From assembly GCF_937616625.2 (NCBI RefSeq), contig NC_065571.1, forward strand, positions 12,402,501-12,466,500: a stretch of DNA of 64,000 bases, given 5' to 3'. A program made the translations under genes and the position numbers. A model generated the notes under the pieces. That model worked only from the letters and a program-made list of their open reading frames with translations, searched no databases and was not told where the DNA came from. The stretch is from Mercurialis annua (taxonomy: Eukaryota; Streptophyta; Magnoliopsida; Malpighiales; Euphorbiaceae). Positions 9,819 through 22,009 of this stretch are shown one piece after another (position 1 is the first letter of the stretch; each line of letters starts with the position of its first letter).

Positions 9819-11597
9819 ATGTCTTCTTCGGATAGTGAAGATACAGATACTACACACGACATGCATGAACTTATTCATAGAACTACTCAGCTGGTGGTTT
9901 CTGAGCCAGCTCTGGTTTTGCATGTTGCTGTTGCTGTTCCACCTCTGGTTCAACGTTTTGTTCTTGTTGGTAAGTTTTTTACCACTAAAACGTTTAGTTT
10001 AACAACTATTCGTAAGAAAGTAGAGGAAATATGGCATCTTCAGGGGATGGTTCATATAGCTACAGCAGAGGGGGGTCTTTTTACGTTTGATTTTGCTTTA
10101 GAAGATGATTATCACTTTGTGATTGATCATCGCCCATGGAATATGTTAAATCAGCACCTTAATTTACAAATTTGGCCACCTGATCTTACTTTACAAGAGA
10201 TTGATTTTTCCAGATCAGTGTTTTGGGTGCATGCTTTTAATTTACCACCAATTCAAATCAATAGAGAAAACGCTGCACGGATTGGTTCTTTATTTCCAGA
10301 GTTCATGGAGGTTGATATAGCTGATCAGGGTCATATTTGGAGGCAGCAATTTCTACGTTTGAGAGTAGCAGTTTATATAGACAGACCCTTGCTGCGTGGT
10401 TTCTTTAATCATACAAGGGCTAATTCAAAAACCTGGGTTCGTTTTAAATATGAGAAATTGCCTGACCTTTGTTTTTATTGTGGTTTGATTGGCCATCTCA
10501 GCAGGCAATGTGATATTCGTCAAGAACAAGAGGCTGCTGGTATTCCTTTCTCTGGAAATTTTGAATACGGGTTTTGGCTTAGGGCTCCTTTTTTACTTCA
10601 CTCAACTTTATTACCTCAGCCAGTTTCTCAAAGGTTTACTGTGCAAAATGGTTCTGAGGCACATGGTTCTCCTCGACATTCTGGGTTGCCTTTACCTGGT
10701 CCACGATATATTCCAGTTGATCCCAGACCTCCTGTTTCTACTGAAGGTTTACAATCAATAGGTTCTAATTTTGAATCTTTTCAACAATTAGAACCTATAT
10801 TTTCTACTATTACATCAGCTCAGATTCTATTCCCTGCTGCAACAACCAGTCCCATGTCTACAACTCCTGTTATTATTCCACCACGAGATAATCCTAATCC
10901 TCCTAGATTACTGCATTTACTCAGTCCTTTCCTGCAGGCAAAGTATAGGAGGATGGATAGAGAAGCAGAGTTAACTCTAGATCAGAAAGTGGAAATAGCA
11001 ATTGATTTTCTATATCCCCAATCTGCCTCACAGGAAGCTCCTAATGCAGCCTATACTGAACAGGATAGGCAAGAAATTATTAGCTTAATTCAAGAGATTA
11101 CTGCTTCGGAGATTCCTTCTACTCAGTTGCTGCCAGAACCTATTTTTCCACCACCTGTTTCACCAACAGCTTTTGTTCCTAGACATGCCAGGAAAAAACT
11201 GAAATTAGTGCACAGAGCTTCACCAGCATTAACAATCAGAGAACCAGTTCTGACTCCTGATGCTCATAAGAGAAAGCTTACAGGATCTCCTGATACTCAT
11301 CAGATGGATCCAAGAGATTCCAAAGGTAAAGGTAAAATGAAGGAAGTCTCCTCCATCAAAGATCATAAACCAGGTGAGGTGGAATCTGTTCAATTTTGGG
11401 ATTCTCAAAGTTTTCCAGCTTACATAAGAAAGATGGTATATGATTAAACTGCAGAAACTAGTAGAATGCATGACACTGGGGCTTTAGAAAATGCAACTCT
11501 CAATCAGAATCCTTCTCTTATACATGATGATGTACCTCAAGAGTCTGATTCTAAGGTTTTGGAGGACAACCTTCAGGTTCCTCCCAAATCTGAATGA
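9819..11597 (+). pseudogene. LINE ORF1 nucleic-acid-binding protein, one in-frame stop
   Basis: ORF1 protein binds element RNA in the LINE ribonucleoprotein. The Met at 9819 (MSSSDSEDTD) is chosen over further-upstream starts because the preceding text is CT-rich leader. It carries a DUF4283-like N-terminal half (WHLQGMV, FDFALEDDYHFVIDHRPWNM) and a CCHC zinc knuckle CFYCGLIGHLSRQC around residue 217, then a Pro-rich tail ending in basic KGKGK segments. A TAA at 11445-11447 ends the open frame at 542 aa. The same frame then stays open for 49 more codons to TGA at 11595-11597, which overlaps the ORF2 ATG. The TAA is therefore probably a recent nonsense mutation in a 592-aa ORF. Confidence 0.85.
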
Positions 11598-14500
11598 GAG
11601 CTTTAGTTTGGAATTGTCAGGGATTGGGGAGTCTTTTGACAATTCAAAATTTGCATGCTGTGTGCAATAAGTTATCTCCAGACTTAGTTTTTCTATCAGA
11701 AACAAAGAATAGTGTACATAATGTTAAAAAGTATATAAATAAGCTTGGCTATAAGCATATGATCACAGTGGATCCTCATGGTACAGCTGGAGGATTACTA
11801 CTCCTGTGGTCTGATGAGGTTATTGTGCATATCAAACTTACCTCATCGTTTTTTGTGGTGGTTAATGTAATGCAGGTAGATGGTTGTACATATGACTTGC
11901 TTTTTTGTCATCTCCACTATTCAGCTCAAATTAGAAGTAGACAGTATCATGTACTAGCTGGGTTACAATCTTTGTTGTTAGATAAGTTTGTAATATGTGG
12001 AGATTTTAATGATATCCTAACTCCTTCTGAGAAAGAGGGAGGTCTTGTTTATATGCCTTTAGCTCATATTCCTTTTCTCCAGTTTATTCAAGATCTCTCT
12101 TTATTGGATCTGGGTTATATAGGAAGCCCATTCACATGGACAAACAGAAGAAATTTTCCAGATTTGATCAAAATCAGATTAGACAGAATTATGGCAAATG
12201 CTTCTTGGTTAGCTATGTTTCCAACTGCTACTGTTACTCATTTACAAGATGTAGGATCAGATCATTCACCATTGTTTCTTAATACTGCAATGTATATTCC
12301 ACAAAGATCATCCACTTTTAAATTTGATAGAAGATGGGCTAATCATGAATCTGTTAAAACCTTAATTCATCACAATTGGAATACTTCAGTTTCAGGATCA
12401 TTATTATACCAATCTTTTATCAAATTGAGAAATATCAGACAAGATTTAAAAAAGTGGCAAGCAGAAAACCAATTGAATACCAGTAAACTCATTTCACAGA
12501 TTCAAAATGAGATTCAACATCAGAAACAACTATCATCACAGCACATGAATTGGGATAGTATTAGATTACTGGAAACTCAATTGAAATATTTTTATCAGCA
12601 GGAGGAACAATTTTGGGCTCAAAAATCCAAACAACAATGGCTTAAATGTGGAGATAATAACACCAGGTATTTTCATGCACAGACTAAGGAGAGGAAAAGG
12701 AAAAATTACATTGGAGGTTTGTTTGATAATTCTGGGCAATGGATTAATAATCACTAAAGCAGTCCAGTCTTTTTTTATTAAAGGAAGAATGCTTCGTAGT
12801 ATCAATCATACCATTATAGCATTGATTCCTAAAACATCATGGCCACAAAATGTGACTGATTTTAGACCCATCAGTCTATGTAATGTGCTGTATAAAATCA
12901 TTTCCAAAATTTTAACCTACAGACTACAGCATATTCTTCCACAAATCATTCATCCTGCCCAAAATGCATTTATCAAAAACAGATCTATATCAGAAAACAT
13001 TCTTCTGGTTCATGAGATTTTTCATCATTTTCATTCTCAAAAGACCTCAGCCAATAATCAAATGGCAATTAAATTGGATGTCAGCAAAGCTTATGATAGA
13101 CTTGAATGGTCTTTTCTCAGACATATATTATATAAATGGGGATTTCATGATACATTTATCCAATGGATTATGGAAACAGTCAGTACTGTTTCTTTTTCCA
13201 TTCAGATTAATGGGAAGATGACTGGTTTTTTTAATCCAACAAGAGGTATCAGACAAGGGGATCCACTATCACCCTTGTTGTTTGTCCTTTGTGCTCAGGG
13301 TATGTCTTTTCTTATAGAGCAAGCAGTTCAGGCTAACCAATTTACAGGTATTAAACTTAGCAGACAAGGACCAAGTATCTCACACTTATTATTTGCTGAT
13401 GACTCAATGATTTTCTCTACTGCTAGTTTTTCATCAGCACAGGCCATTCATGATGTTCTTCTACATTATTCTATCATCAGTGGACAAGTCATAAATTATG
13501 CTAAATCTGGTATGTATTTCAGTGCAAAAGTGCCTGTATCTTTGCAACACCAATTGGCTGAAATTTTACAAATACAGAAATTAGATCCTCCATTCCAATA
13601 TTTGGGTATACCTTCTCTTATTGGGGCATCTAAGACTAAAGCTTTTAGTTACATTATCCAGAAAATTGAACATAAATTGCATGGCTGGAAAGAAAAGTTT
13701 TTATCTTTGGGAGGAAAGGAAATTTTGATCAAAGCTATTATTACAGCCATACCAATTTATAGTATGATGTGTTTCAAGCTTCCTCTTTCATTATGTCATA
13801 GAATCAATCAACTGGTTGCAAAGTTTTGGTGGGGTCAACAGGGAGAAGAAAATAAGATACATTGGATTGCTTGGCAAAAAATGTGTCAAAGTAAAAAGTC
13901 TGGGGGATTAGGCTTTAAAGATTTGTATAGCTTCAATCAAGCATTGCTTGCTAAACAAGCTTGGCGGTTACTCAAAAATCCAGATTCATTACTTTATCAG
14001 GTTCTTCAAGCTAAATATTTCTCTACTACTGATCTATTACATGCTACAAATACCAGAAATGGTTCATGGGGATGGAGAAGTTTACTTCATGGATTAAAAT
14101 TGCTAAAAACAGGTCTTAGATGGCAGGTTTCTTCAGGAAATAATGTGGTTTCTTTTCAGGATCCTTGGCTCCCTACTGTCTATCCTTTTATTCCTCAATA
14201 TACAGGACATGATTCATTGCAAATCTCCACTTTAAAGGTAGCAGATTTGAAGTTGCAAAATACATCTACCTGGAATGAGAAGTTAATATATCAATTGTTT
14301 CCTAAATCAGAAGCTGATGTTATTATTGCTATGCCATTACCATTGTTTGCTCAACCAGACAGAATGATATGGCATCATACCACATCAGGTGAATATTCTG
14401 TTAAATCTGGATATTATAGATCTTTATTGACTCAATCATCAGATTTTAATGGAAACTCTAATATACTATCTGAAAAACAATGGAATTTTCTTTGGAATTT

Positions 14501-15410
14501 AAAAATTCCAAATAAAATCAAACTTTTCATTTGGAGAGCTATATTAAAGGGATTGCCATCTGGAATAGCATTAAGGCATAGGATTCAAGAAGAGTTTCCA
14601 TGTATTCATTGTGGGCATAATGAAACAATTGAGCATATGCTATTTCATTGTTCTGGCATATCACAAATATGGTATATCAGCCCTTTAGCTTTGAGAGTCA
14701 ATCCAGCTTCTGATTTGACTTTTGCTCAACTGTGGATTTCATATTCTGATCAATTAGCCACAATGGATGTTTCACTCCACAGTAATTACCTTTTTTGTTT
14801 TCTGCTATGGTATATCTGGAAAGCTCGAAATGAAGCCATTTTTAATCATACTATTTTAGATCCGCAACATACCAATAGTTTAGCAGTCCAAGCATATTCT
14901 GAATATATAGATTGTTGCAATCAAGAGCTGCCTACAATTGTTCAGCAACCACCTCCATCTGGGTTGCAACAACATTGGCATCCTCCACCAGAAGGAATCA
15001 TCAAGCTAAATTATGATGCGGCTTCTCATCGTATTAAGAAATTTGGCACTATTGGTGTTGTTGCAACTGATTATTTAGGCAGAGTCTTGGCCAGATTCAC
15101 TGCTTTTGTTCGGCATATTTGGGATCCAGGTTTGTTGGAATGGCTCGCTTTAAGATCAGCAATGACATGGGCAATAGATCGGCACTGGACACATATTATT
15201 TTTGAAGGAGATGCCATTCAAATTCCTCAAATCCTAAACCAGAAACAGCAATGTCCATCATTGATTTGGGGTGTTTGTTTGGATATTATGCATCTTCAGA
15301 ATTTCTTTACTGATATGCAAGTTAATTATGTTTCTAGAAAATATAATGTTGTAGCTCATAATTTAGCTCAATCCTGCAAGACAATGGTTCTTCAGTCATT
15401 GATGCTGTGA
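11594..15410 (+). pseudogene. LINE ORF2: endonuclease, reverse transcriptase, RNase H, with internal deletion
   Basis: ORF2 encodes the enzymes of target-primed reverse transcription. 11594-12757 encodes the APE-like endonuclease (VWNCQG, LSETK, CGDFND, GSDHSPLF). The frame then shifts, and about 12760-15410 encodes the reverse transcriptase from FFIKGRMLRSINHTIIALIPK onward (DFRPISLCNVLYK, KLDVSKAYDRLEW, GIRQGDPLSPLLF, LLFADD). Next come a zf-RVT domain (CIHCGHNETIEHMLFHC) and RNase H (KLNYDAAS, FEGDAIQI). Between WINNH and AVQSFF the usual segment with the KAPGPDG motif is missing, perhaps 350 bp, and its loss explains the frame change. The protein could not be made in one piece. Confidence 0.9.
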
Positions 15411-15595
15411 TTGAGTTTTTAACTATCTTGTTTGTAACCAGTTATTTATCAATAATAGTGACATTCAGATAAAAAAAAAAAAATTAGCCGCCGAAGATTT
15501 TTTGTGGATTTTTTTTAATATTCAAACGAAAATTCAAATTTAATTTGATGGACTTTAGTGATAGATCTGGTGATTATTTCGGTGAATATTGTATT

Positions 15596-15972
15596 GGCCT
15601 AGTGGTAAAAAAAATCTAAACCTTTACGACTTGTTGCAATTATGTCCAAACCTTTTAATTTTTGCAATAATATCCAAATTGCATTTTTTTGTTGCAATAA
15701 TATCCAAATTGCATTTTTTGTAACAATAATAGTCAAATTGATGGCTAAACTTGTTGTTTTCAATTAAAATATTAGACTATTATTATATTTTGATGTATAA
15801 TAATATAGTAAAAGTCTCAAAAAATGGCAAAAAACTCAAAAATACATATAAAAAGTCCAATTTGGATATTATTGCAATAAAATAATGCAATTTGGTTATT
15901 ATTGCAAAAATTAAAAGGTATGGATATAATTGTAATAAGTCATAAAGGTTTGGTTTTTTTTGCCATTAAGCC
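15596..15972. mobile_element. Foldback MITE, Mutator-like, 9-bp TSD
   Basis: It is flanked by perfect 9-bp direct repeats TATTGTATT (15587-15595 and 15973-15981). The ends are inverted copies (GGCCTAGTGG against GGCTTAATGG), and the inverted match extends over about 100 bp into the element. It contains a near-tandem duplication of a GCAATAATATCCAAATTGC segment and no coding capacity. Nine-bp TSDs with long inverted repeats fit a Mutator-derived MITE. Confidence 0.85.
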
Positions 15973-16330
15973 TATTGTATTAATGTGTACATTTGATATG
16001 AATTTGAGATGATAACGTGAATTCTAGGTAGATCTATGCAATTTATTGTAGGTGGATATAAATAAAGTTTATATTGTTTTTTTTTTTGATAATAAGTTTA
16101 TATTGTTATTCAAAAGAAATTTCAAGCGATATTGAATTCATGGTAATTAGAGAGGAGTTGTTTTTGAGATAATGCGACAATATTTTATCAAAATGATAAA
16201 GTGAGTAATAAGCACTCAAAATTCACCTAAATTCCAAAAAAGATTTACTCATATATAATACTTCCTTCGTTTTATAAATTGTTCATTTAATCATATGAAT
16301 TTGTCTATAACTACTTGTCCATTTAAAATA

Positions 16331-16640
16331 GAATTAATATCATAAAAATTCACTAACTTTATACGTTTTCTCATTTTAATCACGTAGTTTAATTTTTCTC
16401 ATTTTCATGCACAAAATACCACTTTTTTCTCAAATTCATGCACGGTGCTGAAGTATCACGGTTCCATTGGTGTATTTTACTGAGGTGGATGTCATTTTAC
16501 ACCAATGAATAAGCGCCATCTCAGTACCGTGCATGAATTTAAGAAAAAGTGGGAGTTCGTGCATGAAAATAAGAAAATTTAAACTGCACGATTAAAATGA
16601 GAAAACGTGTAAAGTTCGTGATTTGTTTTGACATTAACCT
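16331..16640. mobile_element. Foldback MITE, Mutator-like
   Basis: The two halves are inverted copies over roughly 130 bp, sharing TTTCTCATTTTAATC and AAATTCATGCACGGT and ending in a TTAAT...TCA start. Flanks TTTAAAATA (16322-16330) and TTTAAAATT (16641-16649) match at 8 of 9 positions, a likely TSD. It has no gene. Confidence 0.75.
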
Positions 16641-16649
16641 TTTAAAATT

Positions 16650-18228
16650 TCAAGATGAATTTAGTGATTTTTTTTTTAAATTTATCTCTTTCTATTAAAT
16701 AAATTTATAACTCAATTTATAAAACATTTATCAATTAGTAGGATTGAATTAGTACTTACTCTTAAATTTAAGATAAAATGCACACTTTCTTAATATGTGC
16801 AATTTTAGCTAAATGAACAGAAAAGTGTATATGTCAATATTTGGACAACAGGTCAAACATTCAACTGGTCAACACGCCATTGTACCGCCTGCAGGCTAAA
16901 ATTTCTGCGACCGGCCGCTGCAGCCAGACCACCATCAGCGCCTCCTCAAACCACCACAACCCCATTTAAAATAACCTTGTAAATGAAATATTAAAAAATA
17001 AAATGAAATGGTAATACAGGAAATGTATTTTTTTAAGTTGAAAGTATCTGTTTAAATAATTTTTTTAAAATAGGTGAAATATATAGAGAAAATAACAAGT
17101 AAAGTCATAAATTACAATTCCTTTTCACCAATTACCATCTTAGTTAGAGTTATTTCTTTGTCACCATTATTATATCAATTAATATCACAAAAGTCATTTA
17201 GTTTTCATTTACTGCCATCTTCGACAAGCTTACACTTGTCCAACCAACTTAGTAGTCTACTTCCACTTGTTGGGTCTCTAAAAGCTCATCATCTAGGTTT
17301 TCCTCTTAAGCTATCATTTTTTTTAATCCTTTATTAACTGATTATTTTCACAAAAATCAAAATATATTTCTGGTGAAATTATGATATTATTTTAGAGGAA
17401 ATCCAATTTAAATAATGGAATTACATATCAATATTAGTAGAGTTTTGGTTTCCAGAGAGAAACCAATTTTTTCTTTTTGTCACTTTAGCAGATGTGAAAT
17501 TCTTGTTGAAAAGTCTGAATGCTAGCATTAAAATTAAAAGTTTGTTGGTTTCACCATTTTATTAACTGGAAAATATAAAATTATAGTTTAATAAATTTGG
17601 GTGGGTCTTGGACTGGAATTCTCTTTAGAATTACTGTAAAGATAAAGAGAGAAAGAGAATGTTGGAAGAGAATGAAAGGGTAAGGTGGACAGGGCAAGGT
17701 TTAAGCTTCAAAGTTAATGAATGAGGATTATATGAGTATGCCTTTTAAAAGCAAATTGTTTTTCGTTTTTTTTTCATTAAAAATAGTTATAGCTCTGTTT
17801 ATATACTACATCTATTTCTCTTACATTTCATATCATAATTATTAATATTTTATTTTAAAATATAAATAGTTAAATGGCGCGTAGGTAGATTAATTATATG
17901 TAGTACAATTGGAATTTAATTAACCGAATTAATGAAACTCTTTTTTATTTTTTATTTTTATCGATTCAATTGAATCAATCGACTAATTCGGTCGGTCTAT
18001 TTATATGTTTATACATTTACGATACATATTTTATACATGATATATACATTTTAATATAAAAAATATTAAACCGAGAAAGTGAATTAAATGTAGTTAATTA
18101 GAGTTTAATTAATCAAATTAATAAAAAATTTAAATTTTATCTTTTATTTTTATTTATTTAATTGAATTAACCGATATATATTTATACATAAAAATGGCAT
18201 TTAACAAAAATATATTTTCTACATCTTC
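16650..18228. other. AT-rich intergenic stretch
   Basis: I support no gene or bounded element. 17895-18175 contains two diverged copies of a TTAATTAACCGAATTAAT-type segment, each followed by a T-rich tract and a second AATTGAATTAACCGA-type segment. Confidence 0.4.
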
Positions 18229-18325
18229 GATACATATTTGATACGGATACATTTCTGATACATATTTGATACACTTCCGGTTCATATTTGATACATCCTC
18301 GATACATATTTGATACATATTTGAT
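18229..18325. repeat. Imperfect GATACATATTTGATAC minisatellite
   Basis: The core GATACATATTTGATAC recurs four to five times with substitutions. Further scattered copies continue around 18540-18690. A reverse-strand open frame across it is a by-product of the repeat. Confidence 0.7.
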
Positions 18326-18708
18326 TGTTCGAATTCTTTTTCTTGTTTTTATACGTCTTTTTTTTAGTTTTATTGTATATGTTTTTCTTATACATATTTG
18401 ATAATTTTTCACCAACATCATCTCAATAAAAATGAGGACATGTAAAGTGATAGGGAAATTAGATTTTGTAGAGATTGTGCATAGAGGGAGCATTATGGTG
18501 TGACACGTGTATCTATCGCCGATACATAATTTACACATGATAGATACAATTATTAAATATACTTAAATAGATACATCATTGATACATAATTTATATATAA
18601 TATATTATTTTTAAAATATTTTAACAGATATATTTTTAATACATTGTTATATATTATTTGTACATATTTGATACATCATCAATACATAATTTATATATGA
18701 AAAATATA

Positions 18709-19478
18709 CTCACTCCGTCCCGTTTAACAAGGGACATATCTCAATTTTTTTTGTCCCACATAAGAAGGCCAAATCATGGTTTTTGTGCCATTTTACAAGG
18801 AATTCTCTCTTATACCCTCATTTTCTCTTTCCATGATTAAAGCTAATACTCCACACACAAATTACAAGACAATAATTCTCTTTGCTCTCTGTGTGGAATG
18901 GTAGAAACTCAGGATCATATTTTCATTCACTGCAACTTTGCTAGATCGGTTTGGTGTCATATTCTTATCAAACTAGATTTAGTTTGGATTTTCCCAGGCT
19001 CTTTTGTTGATTTTATGATTCAGTGGGAAAACATTATTCATAAGGGTCCTTATCGAAGATTATGGCATGTTCTTTGGTCTCTGGTAGTGTGGGAATTATG
19101 GAAGTGTAGGAATGGCAGATTATTTTCAGGCACAGTGATTAACAAGGATAGATTGATCTTCAATTGCTTTACTCAAGCTGCTTTCTATTTCAGAATCTGT
19201 AATAGGAACTTCTGCTACTCAGGGTTGGATTTTTTTAGAAATCCTCAGTGTATTCTGTATTCGATTTCCTGATTTTGTCTCCCACTAATTCGTAGCCTCT
19301 AGTGTGCCATTTTATATGCGCCACTTCTTGTGCGAAAAATTAGTGTTTGAGTCTTGCCTTTTTTTTGGCTTTTTAATATATTTTATTCATCAAAAAAAAA
19401 GAAAAGCCAACAGTAATTATTATTTTCTTAATCTATGTGTAAAAGGCATATGTCCCTTCTTAAGTGGGACGGAGGGAG
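18709..19478. mobile_element. Stowaway-like MITE interrupted by a LINE tail
   Basis: The terminal inverted repeats are CTCACTCCGTCCC at 18709 and, reverse-complemented, CTCCCTCCGTCCC at 19478, continuing inward to AAGGGACATAT. TA dinucleotides flank both ends (18707-18708 and 19479-19480), the Tc1/mariner (Stowaway) target. The middle is occupied by a 5'-truncated LINE fragment, so the MITE is the older insertion. Confidence 0.8.
18877..19401 (+). pseudogene. 5'-truncated LINE ORF2 tail (zf-RVT)
   Basis: An open frame ending at 19272 starts inside a zf-RVT zinc finger, LCSLCGMVETQDHIFIHC, followed by FARSVWCHIL and VWELWKCRN, typical of the region before RNase H. It is followed by non-coding 3' text and an A-run at 19392-19400. 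It is too short to encode a working protein. Its sequence differs from the LINE at 9.6-15.5 kb, so it is another family. Confidence 0.75.
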
Positions 19479-19480
19479 TA

Positions 19481-20410
19481 TTATTCATGCATCAACGCGT
19501 GTTCGAAATGTATCAACAATGAATCTGATAAATAGTTTATAAAATTATATTTTTTAAAATTGTATATTTATGTATTTTTATATTTTTAAAATTAAATATA
19601 TTTAATATATTTAAATTTTAAATGAAAATTTGTGTTAACTTTTTTAAAATTAAATATTAAATAAGTAGATATAATAAGATTTATATTTTATTAAAAAATC
19701 ATTTATATAAATATGATCAGAGTTTTGTTTTATTAGTAAAAAACCAAAAAAAATAAAAGAAATGATCCAAGCGGGTCAATGTGTTGCTTAGTGCAACAGC
19801 AGGTACTTCCGAAATGTTTTTATATGAAATGGTACAAATGTAAAGATTATAAAAACAATGGTATTGTGTGAAAAAGTGGTCCATTTTTTTTGATATTTTT
19901 GTTGTTTTCTCAAATATATATACTGTTTCTCATACAAGTTTCATAATAAATTACCTTGATTAAATAAATTGTAAGAAAATAACTAAACTTATAAATAGTT
20001 TAAAATTATAAAAATGTAATATTCGGAATTGTTCTTTAAAAAAATTAGATATTTAATAATTTTTACATATTAGACATATTTTATTTTTACTTTTTATTTT
20101 TATGAAAAATATAATTTATATGATGGTTTTTCTTTTTTGAATGTACTCGTTCAACATTTTAAAAAATTAATAATTTGATACATTGAATATAAAACTAATT
20201 ATTATTTAAATCGAAAAAGAAATTTGCTTTCTTATGGCAACATATCTTTTCTGTGTGGATTCCATTCCCATAACTCTTAAAGAACACAAATAGCCAAACA
20301 ACATCTTTAATCTTCAATCTTCTTCTTCTAAAAATTGTTCAAATAGAATATTTTATTTTTTTATTACATATCTTAAGATTTCTTGGAATTTAAACAAGCA
20401 CGTTTCTCTC
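19481..20410. other. AT-rich intergenic stretch
   Basis: Very A/T-rich, with no gene and no repeat structure that I can delimit. Confidence 0.5.
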
Positions 20411-20419
20411 TTTTTTTTT

Positions 20420-20923
20420 AGCCTAATCACTCAAAAACCCTTCAGCTTTAAATTTTTTTCAATTCCACCCCGACGTTGAAAATTTGTCAATTTTACCCAC
20501 TTTTAAATTTTCCGTTTTCAATTGTACCCCAATATTTTAATTTTTGTTATTTTTTTTACTTAAATGATGAAATCATTCAATTAATTAAGTCTAAACATGA
20601 AATTAAATTCTTTTTTATTCAAAAAAGTACAAATAAATCCTTTATTTTTAAAAACTAACTAAAAACCATAATCAAATTAACACTAATTTAAATTCTTAAT
20701 TAATTTAACTAAATTTAAATAAATTTTAAAAATATACAATCAATATATGCGAGACATGGAGAATGTTTTAAACAAATTTTCAAACGCAAAAGACGTTAAT
20801 TTAATTTTTCAGGGTACAATTGAAACACAAAAATGCAAAATAGGGTAAAATTGACAAATTTTCAACATCGGGGTATGATTGAAAAAGGGCTAAAAGGTCG
20901 GGGTTTTTTTAAGACATTAGGCT
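20420..20923. mobile_element. Foldback element with long inverted ends, Mutator-like
   Basis: It starts AGCCTAAT and ends ATTAGGCT. Inverted similarity runs over about 100 bp (AAAAACCC, TTTTTCAAT, GTTGAAAATTTGTCAATTTTA). Exactly nine T residues flank each side (20411-20419 and 20924-20932), consistent with a 9-bp TSD in a T-run. No transposase is present. Confidence 0.75.
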
Positions 20924-21180
20924 TTTTTTTTTCAACTTCAACTCAAAAATATTAGGAAAAAAGGAGAAGAAAATGATGCATCGGTATGCGAATTTTAGTG
21001 GTTATCAGCAAAAGCAATGAACTTTAGTTATTGATCTCACGTATCTCGCTTATTAAAGCCAGACATGAACATTACGAACATGCACTTACACTGTACTTTG
21101 CTTGCTTCTTTTACTCCCATTTGTTAAAAAAACAAACAGAACTAATTACATAACTAAATAAAAATCAATCAACCAATTGT

Positions 21181-21296
21181 CACCACCTTATCAATATTTA
21201 AGAAAAATATTATTTGTCCAAATAATTGTTTGTGACCACCTTATCAATATTTAAGAAAAATATTATTTGTCCAAATAATTGTTTGTGACCACCTTA
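21181..21296. repeat. 53-bp tandem duplication
   Basis: The unit beginning (G/C)ACCACCTTATCAATATT is present twice (21181 and 21234), followed by a partial third copy at 21287. The two full copies are essentially identical, so the duplication is recent. Confidence 0.85.
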
Positions 21297-22004
21297 TTAT
21301 ATTAAATCATGTGTAAAAAAAATTAAGCATGAGTCGCATGACCCATTTTCGAGTTCCTGCACTTCGAGATTTTTTTTACATGAGATCCCTGTTTTAAAAG
21401 ATTCTTTCATTAAATCTCTTTACTTTCACTTCCATCAATTCGATATTCTTGTGTTAAGGTTAGTATTGACACCGTTAAACTCTCTTTATTTTTATGGGCA
21501 TAATCCATTCTCAAATTTATGCTCTTCAGTCTTTTTAATTTTAGATCTATATAAATATAGAGATTGTATATAAAGATGTAATAATTTTAATTTAATCAAA
21601 TTAAAATTAGGTATACATTATTAAAAGTTATATATTTAATAGCTATGAATTTAACATTTTTAAATAATAACGTCAAGGATATGTTTTAACCAATATTTTA
21701 TTGAATATCTAAATTGTTCTTATTAGATGTTTAAATTATTTTCTTAGTTTTAAATAAAAAATATAAATAATTAACTTTTTTCAGTATATTAAAACACAAA
21801 AGTGAATTTAATTTTTTATTTTAAAAAAAGTAAACATTAACTCTAAGAAATAAAATTAGTTTTAATATTTTTTTGTTAAATTATTAAAATAATATTCTAT
21901 TCCGACGACTTTTTAACTTTTTAAACGATATAAAAACATCGTATTTAAAGGTGTAAATGGATGTCTGTCCTGATATATATCAACTTTAAACTTGATTGTC
22001 TTAC
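21297..22004. other. Left flank of the LTR array
   Basis: AT-rich sequence without a gene. It ends in the target copy ACAAT at 22005-22009. Confidence 0.5.
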
Positions 22005-22009
22005 ACAAT

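Larger units (their letters stand above)
9640..15483 (+). mobile_element. Nearly full-length L1-type LINE
   Basis: A plant L1 clade non-LTR retrotransposon with ORF1, ORF2 and an A-run at 15471-15483. The left boundary is approximate: CT-rich leader text runs from about 9640 to the ORF1 start at 9819. The reading frames are long and little decayed, so it is fairly young, but it is defective through an in-frame stop in ORF1 and an internal deletion in ORF2. I found no convincing TSD. Confidence 0.85.

Noticed and set aside
18182..18538. 118-codon minus-strand open frame with internal amino-acid repeats
   Set aside because: It is a translation of the GATACATATTTGATAC minisatellite, not a protein.
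18877..19410. TSD for the LINE tail inside the MITE (ACAATAATT before, ACAGTAATT after)
   Set aside because: One mismatch in 9 bp, and the right copy is not directly after the A-run; not convincing.
21181..21296. CRISPR-like array
   Set aside because: The repeats are contiguous without spacers, and the window is eukaryotic.
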